Below are positions 1 through 7,556 of a DNA stretch of 39,444 nt, piece by piece. The notes under the pieces are model-generated. The model was not told where the DNA came from and did not search any database. It saw only the letters and a list, made by a program, of their open reading frames with translations. The first letter of the stretch is position 1. Each line of letters begins with the position of its first letter. The translations under genes were made by a program, and so were the position numbers. Source of the stretch: CAZLCK01 sp964558235 (GTDB taxonomy: Bacteria; Actinomycetota; Coriobacteriia; Coriobacteriales; CADBOM01); the NCBI GenBank assembly GCA_964558235.1, contig CAZLCK010000010.1, positions 1 to 39,444 of the forward strand, in the 5' to 3' direction.

Positions 1-2
1 CC

Positions 3-83
3 CTTTTCAAATTTCTTATAGACAATTCACCCCATTATGCATTGAAGAACGCTCTTGCGCTCTCTGCAAGTTACGGTCAATAA
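3..83 (+). CDS. possible 3' end of an unidentified upstream gene
   Basis: One plus-strand frame is open from the window edge to a TAA at 81-83 (26 codons). The end of the translation (a Tyr-Ala-Leu-x-Asn-Ala-Leu-Ala-Leu stretch) faintly recalls the C-terminus of beta-ketoacyl synthases, but this is too short to judge. It would converge on the TetR gene. It may be chance; the rest of 84..144 shows nothing I can name. Confidence 0.18.
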   Translation, partial: LFKFLIDNSPHYALKNALALSASYGQ

Positions 84-144
84 ATCGAGAATCTTAGGCT
101 TTAGGCTTATAGTCCTATAACTTTCGGATTTAGCCGCAGGAGTG

Positions 145-708
145 TCACAAGATAGGTTCAATTACTGCACGAAAATAGCGGTCTAGTTCGTGTGGACTCT
201 GTTTTAAACCACCTTTAATCCACCACAACACCATCTCGACAAAACTTCCCGTGACATGATTTATTAAAAAGTTTTGAGGGATGTCTGGATTATTGTCTCT
301 GTTTTGATTCACAAAATGACTTTGCATCAACTGATTTAGACTGTTCTTGAAATACCTGAGGAAAATCTCACTACTCTCGCCCGATAGTATTCCCAAGATA
401 TTGTTGTCATTTTCTTGCAGGTGTTGCAGTAGGTGCCAAAAAATGGATTCTGGTGCACTATTATCTGAATAAAGACCGTGCGTATGCGTGCAGTCCATTG
501 CGCTAGAGATGATATGACCAAATAGTTCTTCGCATAAAGTTTTTAGCAGATCATCTTTGGTTTCGAAGTGAGCGTAAAAAGTTGTTCGCCCAACATTTGC
601 GGTATCAATTATCTCCTGCACTGTGATTTTGCTGTAACTTTTTTGTGCTAAAAGTTCACTAAATGCATCGAATATCGCAGTTCTTGTTTTTTGTTGACGC
701 CTGTCCAT
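145..708 (-). CDS. TetR/AcrR-family transcriptional regulator
   Basis: A 187-residue one-domain regulator with an N-terminal TetR helix-turn-helix (about residues 10-55, ending in the typical GRTTFYAHFETKDDLL pattern) and an all-helical C-terminal ligand/dimer domain resembling the DhaS-type TetR C-domain. The start is placed at the ATG at 708, because AAAGGAACGAGG (709-720) lies directly before it; an in-frame ATG at 732 would put that ribosome binding site inside the gene. It is divergent from the P1B ATPase at 996, with a 287-bp region between them, so repression of the ATPase and of itself is the simplest guess. The effector is unknown; a metal is only an inference from the neighbour, since no metal-binding Cys cluster is evident. 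Confidence 0.85.
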   Translation of the reverse strand: MDRRQQKTRTAIFDAFSELLAQKSYSKITVQEIIDTANVGRTTFYAHFETKDDLLKTLCEELFGHIISSAMDCTHTHGLYSDNSAPESIFWHLLQHLQENDNNILGILSGESSEIFLRYFKNSLNQLMQSHFVNQNRDNNPDIPQNFLINHVTGSFVEMVLWWIKGGLKQSPHELDRYFRAVIEPIL

Positions 709-995
709 CCTCGTTCCTTTTTTGTCTTGCATTTGTTGGGCTGTTTTGTCGCTTTTATTAAATTATCTGTACATCTCTTTATTTAATTTCGCTTACATCT
801 CAATCAGTATTTTTTGGACAATTTTAAAAATGTGTTCGGTATAAAACAGTGCGGCATTATTGTCCATTGATTGCATGTAGATGGTTTCTAAAATCGAATA
901 TAGAACAAAGTGTTTTATAGCAAATAAATTGTCTAGCACTCGACAGAGTCAGTCAAGGACAGCTAATCGTCCAATGTTTAAGAGAGTTCATAGTT
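709..995. promoter_or_regulatory. divergent TetR / P1B-ATPase control region
   Basis: The region between two divergent genes must hold both promoters. An 8-bp perfect inverted repeat, TGGACAAT (815-822) and ATTGTCCA (859-866), flanks a TATAAA at 840-845; a further GTCCAA occurs at 969-974. These could be operator half-sites, but the arms are 36 bases apart, which is wide for one TetR dimer. I could not assign a convincing -35 box. Confidence 0.35.
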
Positions 996-2891
996 ATGCT
1001 CAAAAAGATTAATGATTTTTTAGCAGGGCTTCCCATGACCATAGTCTCGGGAGTGTTTTTGTTATTTGATTTAGTTCCACATTTAATGGGAGAGTTCGGT
1101 GGCATCGAAACTCACTTTTCATTTTTTCCATTCGACCCAGCATGGATAAGTATTGTTATCTCTGGTTTTCCACTTCTTTATCTAGCAATTTGGAGAATTG
1201 TTCACAATCCTGGTATCAGTAAGATCTCGTCAGCTCTGCTAATTTGTATCGCCATGTTTGCTGCAATTGCTATAGGCGATCTATTTGCAGCTGGAGAGGT
1301 TGTCTTCATTATGGCAATTGGAGCTCTTTTAGAAGAGGCAACTACCAATAGAGCTAAAAAAGGTTTGAGAAAACTAATCAACCTTGCTCCGCAAACTGGA
1401 CGCAGATTAATTGACGGTAAAGAAGAGATTGTAGATGTAACCAAAATTAGACAAGATGACATTCTTAGAATTTTGCCAGGCGAGACTATTCCTGTGGACG
1501 GAATAATAATCGATGGAGAGACCGCAATTGATCAATCGATAATTACAGGAGAGTCTTTGCCAGTAGATAAAGAAATTGGAGAAGAGGTATATTGTGGCAC
1601 AATAAACCGCTTTGGCTCAATTGATATAAGAGCTACAAAAGTTGGCGAAGATTCCTCGCTACAAAAGCTAATTCGTATGGTGCAAGAGGCCGAGGACAAG
1701 CAGGCGCCCATGCAAAGAATTGCTGATAGAGTGGCGAGCTGGTTAGTTCCTGTTGCACTGTTAATCGCTATTTTAGCCTATGTGTTTACTGGAAATATCG
1801 TTACTGCAGTAACGGTTTTGGTCGTATTTTGTCCTTGTGCACTTGTTCTTGCAACTCCTACAGCTATTATGGCAGCTGTAGGTCAGGCCACAAAACATGG
1901 CGTGATCATCAAGTCTGGCGAGGCTTTAGAAAAAATGGGTAAGGTTGATGCAATCGCCTTTGATAAAACGGGAACACTTACCTATGGTTGCTTGGATGTT
2001 AGCGATGTTATTTCATTTGATGACACTATCGATGAAGACACACTGTTATTGTGGACAGCCAGCGCTGAAGCAAAGAGCGAGCATCCTCTAGGAAAAGCAA
2101 TAGTTGCTTTTGCGAAGGAAAAAGATCTTTCGCTTATTCAATCTACTTATTTTCAGATGACAACAGGAAAAGGTATTGTCGCTGATGTTGAAAATCATAG
2201 GCTATTTTGTGGAAATGAAAAATTTATTATCGAGCATGGAATCGATATTGAAACAGTAGCTAAAGAGAGATTGAATAAGTTGCGCTCCCAAGGAAAAGCT
2301 TCGATTTTGATTGCAGATAACAACAGGTGTATAGGAATCATCGCCTTATGTGATGTTCTACGAGATGAAGCAAAAGATATGGTCTCGCGCTTGTCTGCAA
2401 TGCATACACAAACCGTATTGCTAACAGGCGATCATGAGAGTACAGCTCACTATTTTGCAGATCAAGTTGGAATTCAAGAAGTTCGAGCTGAGCTATTACC
2501 AGAGGATAAGGTGCAAAACATCAAGGATCTACAACAATCTGGGCATAAAGTTTGCATGATTGGAGATGGGATCAATGATGCGCCGGCATTAAAGACAGCT
2601 GATGTAAGTGTTGCTATGGGAAGTATTGGAAGCGATATCGCAATAGATGCCGCCGAGGTTGCCCTCATGAGTGATGACATCTCGAAGATTCCATATTTAA
2701 AGCGCTTAGCGATCGCTACAGTAAACACAATTAAATTGAGCATCACTCTGTCTATGTGTATAAACTTCGTCGCAATTCTACTCTCTCTATTATCGTTTTT
2801 GACACCCACGACTGGCGCTTTAGTTCATAATGTTGGATCGTGTTTCGTAGTATTAATTGCAGCGCTTTTGTACGATCGTAAATTCGAATGA
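996..2891 (+). CDS. heavy-metal translocating P1B-type ATPase
   Basis: A 631-residue membrane pump that uses ATP to move a transition metal across the cytoplasmic membrane, probably outward. In order: short N-terminus with membrane helices and no CxxC heavy-metal-binding domain, actuator loop with TGES (184-187), metal-binding CPC in the membrane (279-281), phosphorylation site DKTGT (D323), the SEHPLG motif of heavy-metal ATPases (H363), hinge GDGINDAPA (523-531), and a final helix carrying HNVGS (H611). CPC plus the HN-x-x-S type final helix resembles the CtpC/ZntA-like group rather than CopA, which has NxxS and MxxSS motifs there. The metal cannot be fixed from sequence; zinc, cadmium, manganese or others are possible. 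The ribosome binding site is weak (GAGAG near 982). A divergent TetR gene lies upstream and probably controls it. Confidence 0.93.
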   Translation: MLKKINDFLAGLPMTIVSGVFLLFDLVPHLMGEFGGIETHFSFFPFDPAWISIVISGFPLLYLAIWRIVHNPGISKISSALLICIAMFAAIAIGDLFAAGEVVFIMAIGALLEEATTNRAKKGLRKLINLAPQTGRRLIDGKEEIVDVTKIRQDDILRILPGETIPVDGIIIDGETAIDQSIITGESLPVDKEIGEEVYCGTINRFGSIDIRATKVGEDSSLQKLIRMVQEAEDKQAPMQRIADRVASWLVPVALLIAILAYVFTGNIVTAVTVLVVFCPCALVLATPTAIMAAVGQATKHGVIIKSGEALEKMGKVDAIAFDKTGTLTYGCLDVSDVISFDDTIDEDTLLLWTASAEAKSEHPLGKAIVAFAKEKDLSLIQSTYFQMTTGKGIVADVENHRLFCGNEKFIIEHGIDIETVAKERLNKLRSQGKASILIADNNRCIGIIALCDVLRDEAKDMVSRLSAMHTQTVLLTGDHESTAHYFADQVGIQEVRAELLPEDKVQNIKDLQQSGHKVCMIGDGINDAPALKTADVSVAMGSIGSDIAIDAAEVALMSDDISKIPYLKRLAIATVNTIKLSITLSMCINFVAILLSLLSFLTPTTGALVHNVGSCFVVLIAALLYDRKFE

Positions 2892-3139
2892 TCTCTCTTA
2901 TCAAAGACTAAGACCTAAGTTTGCACACTGTCATGTAAATCACAACTTGAATATCTGTATGCAAACGCTTTAGATGCCACTTGCCTCATAAGGTCAGACT
3001 CGGTAGATACATATGTGATAGAAATAATATCTGTTGTAGTTTGGAATAACCAAGTGCGCATGAAGAGGCAATTGTTGCACTAAGTGCTTCTAACCACAAA
3101 ATAGATGTGCAAAAGGCTGTTCAAACTATATATTTCGAT
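2892..3139. other. intergenic region upstream of the thiT riboswitch
   Basis: No credible gene. No hairpin with a T-run follows the ATPase stop. A possible promoter for the thiT leader is TATATT at 3129-3134, which would start RNA at about 3138-3140, exactly at the first riboswitch helix; the matching -35 (TGTGCA, 3106-3111) is poor. Confidence 0.4.
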
Positions 3140-3233
3140 AAAGTCGGGAGCTGCATTTTACGCGGCTGAGAGGCGATTCGTTCGCGACCGAGATGACTGT
3201 TCCGGTAATGCGGGGCATGCAATTCTAGGCTTT
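3140..3233 (+). promoter_or_regulatory. TPP riboswitch aptamer (THI element)
   Basis: The conserved core is visible: CTGAGA (3166-3171), TGAC (3194-3197) and GGTAATGC (3204-3211). A fold in TPP-riboswitch order can be drawn: P1 AAAGTC (3140-3145) with GGCTTT (3228-3233); P3 GCTGC (3150-3154) with GCGGC (3162-3166); P4 near GAG (3190-3192) with TTC (3222-3224); P5 TGTTCC (3198-3203) with GGGGCA (3212-3217). P2 is short. The element ends 54 bases before thiT, whose product takes up thiamine, the precursor of the ligand. Binding thiamine pyrophosphate should switch thiT off. Confidence 0.9.
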
Positions 3234-3248
3234 CAGCACCATTATTTC

Positions 3249-3281
3249 GCAGCAACTCCCAAACTTTCGTTTTGAAAGGGG
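3249..3281 (+). promoter_or_regulatory. thiT expression platform: ribosome-binding-site sequestering hairpin
   Basis: CTTTC (3264-3268) pairs with GAAAG (3274-3278), and CCC (3258-3260) can pair with GGG (3279-3281) across an AAA bulge. This covers the whole Shine-Dalgarno GAAAGGGG (3274-3281) of thiT. The left part of this segment (GCAG 3249-3252, CTCCC 3256-3260, CTTT 3264-3267) is also complementary to the 5' strand of the aptamer (AAAG 3140-3143, GGGAG 3146-3150, CTGC 3151-3154). The two pairings exclude each other, which gives a translational OFF switch. No terminator T-run is present. Confidence 0.75.
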
Positions 3282-3287
3282 ATTGAT

Positions 3288-3884
3288 ATGCGCAATACCA
3301 AGACTTTAGTTATAGCGGAGGTGGCAATTACTGTTGCACTTTGTGCTTTGGTAAATTTTGCTGCTATAACACTTCCAATCAATTTTGCAGGGGGATCAAT
3401 TTCTATCACAATGCTTCCAATTGCTATTCTTGCTTTAAGAAGAGGACCATCAATTGGAGCGTTAGGCGGATTTATCTTTGGAATGATAGATCTCATGATG
3501 GAACCATACATTGTCCATTGGATTCAAGTAATCTTCGACTATCCGCTTCCTTATATTCTGTTTGGCTTAATAACAGGATTCTTTAGCCGTCTGGTTTTGT
3601 CCTTGCTCGATAAGAGGAGCTATGCTAAGGCGATTACGCTATCTTTGGGCGCTATTGTTTTGGGAGGAATTGGTCGTTATATCGTCCATGTTATCTCAGG
3701 CGTGGTTTTTTTTGCTTCCAATGCACCCGAAGGCCAAAATGTACTAATTTATAGCCTTGTATATAACATTTCTTACATTGCTCCCTCTCTAGTTTTAGTT
3801 ATGATTTTGACGGCGATTATTTTGCCGCCACTTTATAAGGCTGTTCCTCCAAAAAGAGAAGTAAAAGAGGCAAGCACTGAGTAA
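3288..3884 (+). CDS. thiT: thiamine ECF transporter S component ThiT
   Basis: A 198-residue, very hydrophobic protein with about six membrane helices; the substrate-binding S subunit that works with a shared EcfA/EcfA'/EcfT module, not encoded in this window. The signature is ThiT-like: LALRRGP near residue 50, a FDYPLPY stretch (D84, Y85) where ThiT usually has Glu-Tyr, H134, and the region around FASNAPEGQN (142-151) followed by YSLVYN (155-160), which corresponds to the thiamine-contacting loop and helix. The acidic Asp in place of the usual Glu is a by-eye alignment. The start is the ATG six bases after GAAAGGGG. Regulation is by the TPP riboswitch just upstream. The last codons and stop are part of a tandem repeat that runs on downstream. 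Confidence 0.92.
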   Translation: MRNTKTLVIAEVAITVALCALVNFAAITLPINFAGGSISITMLPIAILALRRGPSIGALGGFIFGMIDLMMEPYIVHWIQVIFDYPLPYILFGLITGFFSRLVLSLLDKRSYAKAITLSLGAIVLGGIGRYIVHVISGVVFFASNAPEGQNVLIYSLVYNISYIAPSLVLVMILTAIILPPLYKAVPPKREVKEASTE

Positions 3885-3944
3885 AACGAAGAGCAAGTGT
3901 CGAGCAAACGAAAAACAAGCACTGAGTAAAATAAAGAACAAGTG
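3871..3944. repeat. short tandem repeat array beginning at the thiT stop codon
   Basis: Alternating subunits of 22-23 bases can be read: CAAGCACTGAGTAAAA type at 3871-3893 and 3916-3938, and CAAGTGTCGAGCAAACG type at 3894-3915, with a fourth (CAAGTG) beginning at 3939 and cut by the gap. The first and third copies match at 26 of 29 bases over 3871-3899 and 3916-3944, 45 bases apart. The thiT stop (TAA 3882-3884) lies in the first copy. Confidence 0.85.
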
Positions 3945-4044
3945 NNNNNNNNNNNNNNNNNNNNNNNNNNNNNNNNNNNNNNNNNNNNNNNNNNNNNNNN
4001 NNNNNNNNNNNNNNNNNNNNNNNNNNNNNNNNNNNNNNNNNNNN
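3945..4044. other. assembly gap of 100 Ns
   Basis: Exactly 100 undetermined bases, a common placeholder for a scaffold gap of unknown true length. It starts inside the tandem repeat, which may be why assembly failed. It lies between thiT and the 3' end of the convergent EFR1 gene, so terminators or further repeats are probably hidden here. Confidence 0.98.
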
Positions 4045-4060
4045 GTCTAAATCCAAACAC

Positions 4061-4852
4061 TTAGGCTAGTGGATTGTAGTATCTTTTTCTATTCTGAGTT
4101 TTCTTCCCATATTCAATGGCGTATTTTGGACACCTATGTAGGCATCTTAAACATAGAGTGCAATTATCTTTTACCCATATGGGGTGTCTGTCAGATTTAA
4201 TTTCAATTGCATCTATAGGGCAGACCTCTTTACAGATGCCACACCCATCACATGTATTTTGAACCCAAAAAGGCTCAGTTCTAGCGCCATATTTCTTAAA
4301 AATCTTTTTGGCATATGTTGAGATCAAAGGAATTGAAGAGTGTCTATAATTCGTTCCTGAGCGCCTATAGATGACCTTTGTGCAAATTGTATCTAGATCC
4401 ATATCGGCTCTAGCAAGAATTGTAGTCTGCTTGTTTTCAGATGGGATGTTTGCACCAAGAATGTAATTATCCACCATTTTTACTGCTGCAACATAGTCTA
4501 AAGACATGCCTTTTTGTTCTAGCGCATGCCTTAGATCATCTGGGGATTTACCGCATGATGTTCCATATGTAATAACACCATAGGTGTAGATATCATCTAA
4601 AGTCGAACCTGACCATGTTAAATCTGGAGATATAGAGAGCTTAAGCTTAGAGATAAAAGCATCAACGATAGACGGTGATCCCCAAGAGTGAGTAGGGAAT
4701 ACAAATCCTACTCGCTCACCATCCTTAAGTTCAAAATACAGCGTTGATGTTTTTAAAGAATCAGCAATAGAGATGAGCTTATCACCAGTTACTTCAGACA
4801 ATCTCTTAGCTGCATATAGCGAATTTCCTGTGCTTGTAAAATAGAAGATCAA
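4061..4852 (-). CDS. EFR1-family flavodoxin/ferredoxin protein
   Basis: A 263-residue cytoplasmic redox protein with two modules. The N-terminal half is flavodoxin-like, with the phosphate-loop motif TSTGNS at residues 6-11 and a second loop around HSWGSP. The C-terminal part is a bacterial two-[4Fe-4S] ferredoxin: C201, C204, C207, C211-P and C231, C234, C237, C241-P. It probably passes electrons between FMN and iron-sulfur clusters; the partner is unknown. The start is placed at TTG 4852-4850, which follows GGAGGAG and gives the MIFYFTSTGNS beginning typical of the family; an in-frame ATG at 4879 would place the ribosome binding site inside the gene. It stands alone on its strand, ending at the gap. 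Confidence 0.88.
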   Translation of the reverse strand: MIFYFTSTGNSLYAAKRLSEVTGDKLISIADSLKTSTLYFELKDGERVGFVFPTHSWGSPSIVDAFISKLKLSISPDLTWSGSTLDDIYTYGVITYGTSCGKSPDDLRHALEQKGMSLDYVAAVKMVDNYILGANIPSENKQTTILARADMDLDTICTKVIYRRSGTNYRHSSIPLISTYAKKIFKKYGARTEPFWVQNTCDGCGICKEVCPIDAIEIKSDRHPIWVKDNCTLCLRCLHRCPKYAIEYGKKTQNRKRYYNPLA

Positions 4853-5253
4853 ATCTCCTCCAAAAACAAGGCAGAGCAAAACGGGTGTATTCTAAATTCT
4901 TTTAAATGATCTTTACAATTATCTTATAGGGAAATATCTCATTCAAGGCTGACAGATAGATCTATACAAACTTACCAAACTTCTTAATTATTTCTAAGCG
5001 CTTTCAACTGAAACTCTATGTAAAACTTAATGTAAGTTAATTTACTCCTTTATTTGGCATATTTATAAAAAAATAAAAAGTATGCTATTGAATTCGATAT
5101 CTTTTTTATTACACTGATCGATAGCGAGCTATTAATTTTCAATCTTCTTTCTAACTATGACAAAACCGCAAGTGATTTATGAAATTAACAGCTAGTTATT
5201 TTTAAATAAATCGATATAGGTCTAGAAAAGATATGTAAAGGAAGTGAAAAACG
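4853..5253. other. intergenic region between the divergent EFR1 and marR genes
   Basis: A 401-bp AT-rich stretch with no gene. It must contain promoters for both directions. The clearest structure is the perfect inverted repeat AACTTA-ATG-TAAGTT (5024-5038), a reasonable candidate operator. A second AT palindrome-like stretch (TTATTTTTAAATAA, about 5196-5209) lies closer to marR. No confident -35/-10 pair was assigned. Confidence 0.45.
5024..5038. promoter_or_regulatory. inverted repeat, candidate MarR operator
   Basis: AACTTA and TAAGTT are exact reverse complements separated by ATG. MarR proteins usually bind 16-20 bp palindromes near their own promoters; this one is about 215 bp upstream of the marR start, somewhat far, so assignment is tentative. 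Confidence 0.3.
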
Positions 5254-5745
5254 ATGAGTCCGATGCCAGATAATGGCAAGTTGACTTTTCAATTTAAAAA
5301 GATTCACGACACGATTGTCAAAGGTGGAAATAGACTCTTTCAAGAAAATGGCATAACCATGGCTCAAGCGCATGTTTTAATCTGCCTGGATCAGTTGCAA
5401 GATCATATGGCGAGTTTTAAGCAGCTTGAAAAGATCTTCATGGTCTCTCAGCCAACGATGGCTGGAATTGTCGGAAGATTAGAAAAAAAAGGTCTAGTTA
5501 GTACCGCCGCTGATCCTGCAGATAAACGAGCAAAGATCGTGTCGCTAAGCAATTCTGGAATGAAAATTTGCAAACAAGCAAAGGCGTCGATAGATAGGGT
5601 GGATCAAGTCATTGAAGATAGTTTAAGTAACGATGAGAAAAACGAGTTGAGGCGCTTACTTGTCAAAGTACAAGACAATCTGACTCAAAAGATCAAAGTT
5701 GCAAAAAATAACGATGATGAACAAACAGAGCAAATTGATAACTAA
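5254..5745 (+). CDS. MarR-family transcriptional regulator
   Basis: A 163-residue winged-helix regulator. The helix-turn-helix and wing span about residues 35-105: a recognition region SQPTMAGIVGRLEKKGLV followed by the charged wing DPADKRAKIVSLS, as in MarR/SlyA proteins, flanked by dimerising helices. The start ATG is preceded by AAAGGAAG (5237-5244), a slightly long spacing of about 11 bases from GGA. It is 35 bp ahead of the two ABC exporter genes and surely co-transcribed; in this arrangement MarR proteins usually repress the exporter operon until a drug or metabolite is bound. The ligand is unknown. The tail is Lys/Asp/Glu-rich. Confidence 0.9.
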   Translation: MSPMPDNGKLTFQFKKIHDTIVKGGNRLFQENGITMAQAHVLICLDQLQDHMASFKQLEKIFMVSQPTMAGIVGRLEKKGLVSTAADPADKRAKIVSLSNSGMKICKQAKASIDRVDQVIEDSLSNDEKNELRRLLVKVQDNLTQKIKVAKNNDDEQTEQIDN

Positions 5746-5780
5746 AGGGTATACGAGGATTAAAGAATCAAAGGAGAGAG

Positions 5781-7556
5781 ATGATAAACGAACTGGCTAA
5801 GCACATAGGAAAATATAAGGTGGCAACTATACTAACACCTATATTTTCTGCAGCAGAAGTAATAATGGAGGTGTTAATACCTTTTATTATTGCTTTTTTG
5901 ATTGATGAGGGCATCCAAGCTCAAAGCATGGAAAAGACCTTGATGTATGGTGGAATCATGCTGATATTAGCGTTTGTGAGCTTGACATTTGGTATTTTGG
6001 CAGGAAGATATGCTGCTTACGCATCGGCTGGATTTGGATGTAACTTGAGAGATGCGATGTTCGAAAAGATCCAAACATACTCTTTTTCCAATATCGATAG
6101 GTTTTCGACAGCAGGATTAATCACAAGGCTTACAACAGATGTAACAAATCTTCAAATGGCTTTTCAGATGATAATAAGAATTGCTGTTAGAGCTCCATTT
6201 ATGATGATCGCCGCACTTGTGATGGCATTTATCGTCAACGTTAATTTGAGTTTTATCTTTTTAGGAGCTTTGATAGCACTAGCCATTGTGATCTTTGGTC
6301 TCATGATCAAAGTAATGCCTATTTTTAGAGTGGTTTTTCAAAAATATGACGAACTCAATGCTGATACTCAAGAAAATATTGCTGGCATAAGAGTTGTAAA
6401 AGCCTATGTTCGTGAGGATTACGAAAACTCTAGGTTTGTAAAAGCTGCTACCAATCTTTATAACATGTTTGTAAAAGCAGAGGGTTTGATTGCATGGAAT
6501 TCCCCTACGATGATGCTGGCTGTTTTCAGCTCGATGATTGCAGTATCTTGGATTGGCGCACAGTTCATAGTCGTTGGTGATTTAACAACTGGGCAGCTTA
6601 CCTCGATGTTTAGCTATTTGATGATCATTTTAATGTCTCTCATGATGCTTTCGATGGTCATGGTTATGATCGTTATGAGCACAGCTAGTGCGCGAAGAAT
6701 CAATGAGGTTTTGTCTGAAGTTCCAGATATCACCGATGATGAAAATCCAATAATGGATATTAAGGACGGAAGCATCGAGTTTAACAATGTGAATTTTTCA
6801 TATAAAAGTGGCAGTGGAGAATATGTTTTAAGCGATATAAATTTGTCTATTGCTGCTGGAGAAACTATTGGAATTATCGGCGGAACGGGAAGCGGCAAAT
6901 CTACTTTGGTTAGCCTGATAAGTCGTCTGTATGAGGTGACTACAGGCGAGGTCAAAGTTGGCGGAGTAGATGTAAGAGAATATGACTTGCAAGCACTGCG
7001 TGACAGCGTTGCTGTTGTTTTGCAAAATAATGTGTTGTTCTCTGGAACAATTCTTGAAAACCTCAGATGGGGTAAGTCAGATGCTACCGAGGAAGAATGT
7101 GTGGCGGCTTGTAAGATCGCTTGTGCAGATAATTTTATTCGCAGCTTTCCAGATGGTTATAACACCTATATTGAGCAGGGTGGATCGAATGTTTCTGGAG
7201 GACAAAAGCAGCGACTTTGTATCGCTAGGTCGCTACTTAAAGATCCAAAGATTTTGATTTTGGATGACTCTACAAGTGCAGTGGATACAGCTACTGATGC
7301 AAGCATTCGTGAGGCATTTGCAACTCAGATTCCTGATACAACTAAGTTGATCATCTCGCAAAGAATTAACAGCGTCGAACATGCTGACAGAATTATCGTT
7401 ATGGACGATGGCAAGATTAACGCAATTGGCACTCACGAGCAGCTAGTTGAATCTAACGAGATATATCAAGAGATTTATGAGACTCAAGTTAAGGGTGGAG
7501 GAGATTTTGATGAGCCAGAGTCAGACCACATTATTGAGAAAGGAGGCGATGAGTAA
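5781..7556 (+). CDS. heterodimeric ABC exporter subunit with degenerate nucleotide site
   Basis: A 591-residue half-transporter: six-helix transmembrane domain (about 1-320) fused to an ATPase domain (about 335-575). Walker A is GGTGSGKS (367-374) and the signature VSGGQ (471-475). The Walker B is followed by Asp (D495-D496) instead of the catalytic Glu, and the switch residue is Gln (Q527) instead of His. This is the pattern of the non-catalytic partner in heterodimeric exporters such as TM287/288, LmrCD and BmrCD. It should pair with the product of the next gene, whose start overlaps this stop by one base. Ribosome binding site AAGGAGAG (5771-5778). Substrate not predictable; drugs, lipids or peptides are all possible. 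Confidence 0.93.
   Translation: MINELAKHIGKYKVATILTPIFSAAEVIMEVLIPFIIAFLIDEGIQAQSMEKTLMYGGIMLILAFVSLTFGILAGRYAAYASAGFGCNLRDAMFEKIQTYSFSNIDRFSTAGLITRLTTDVTNLQMAFQMIIRIAVRAPFMMIAALVMAFIVNVNLSFIFLGALIALAIVIFGLMIKVMPIFRVVFQKYDELNADTQENIAGIRVVKAYVREDYENSRFVKAATNLYNMFVKAEGLIAWNSPTMMLAVFSSMIAVSWIGAQFIVVGDLTTGQLTSMFSYLMIILMSLMMLSMVMVMIVMSTASARRINEVLSEVPDITDDENPIMDIKDGSIEFNNVNFSYKSGSGEYVLSDINLSIAAGETIGIIGGTGSGKSTLVSLISRLYEVTTGEVKVGGVDVREYDLQALRDSVAVVLQNNVLFSGTILENLRWGKSDATEEECVAACKIACADNFIRSFPDGYNTYIEQGGSNVSGGQKQRLCIARSLLKDPKILILDDSTSAVDTATDASIREAFATQIPDTTKLIISQRINSVEHADRIIVMDDGKINAIGTHEQLVESNEIYQEIYETQVKGGGDFDEPESDHIIEKGGDE

Noticed and set aside
996..1100. The P1B ATPase as a 5'-truncated gene, because it lacks a heavy-metal-binding domain.
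   Set aside because: The sequence before ATG 996 is non-coding regulatory DNA with stops, and P1B ATPases without this domain are known.
3871..3944. A CRISPR array.
   Set aside because: The repeats are contiguous 22-23 base variants without unique spacers, and no cas gene is present.
3817..4060. Minus-strand open frames running through the 100 Ns.
   Set aside because: They exist only because Ns contain no stop codons; the known part is the complement of the tandem repeat.
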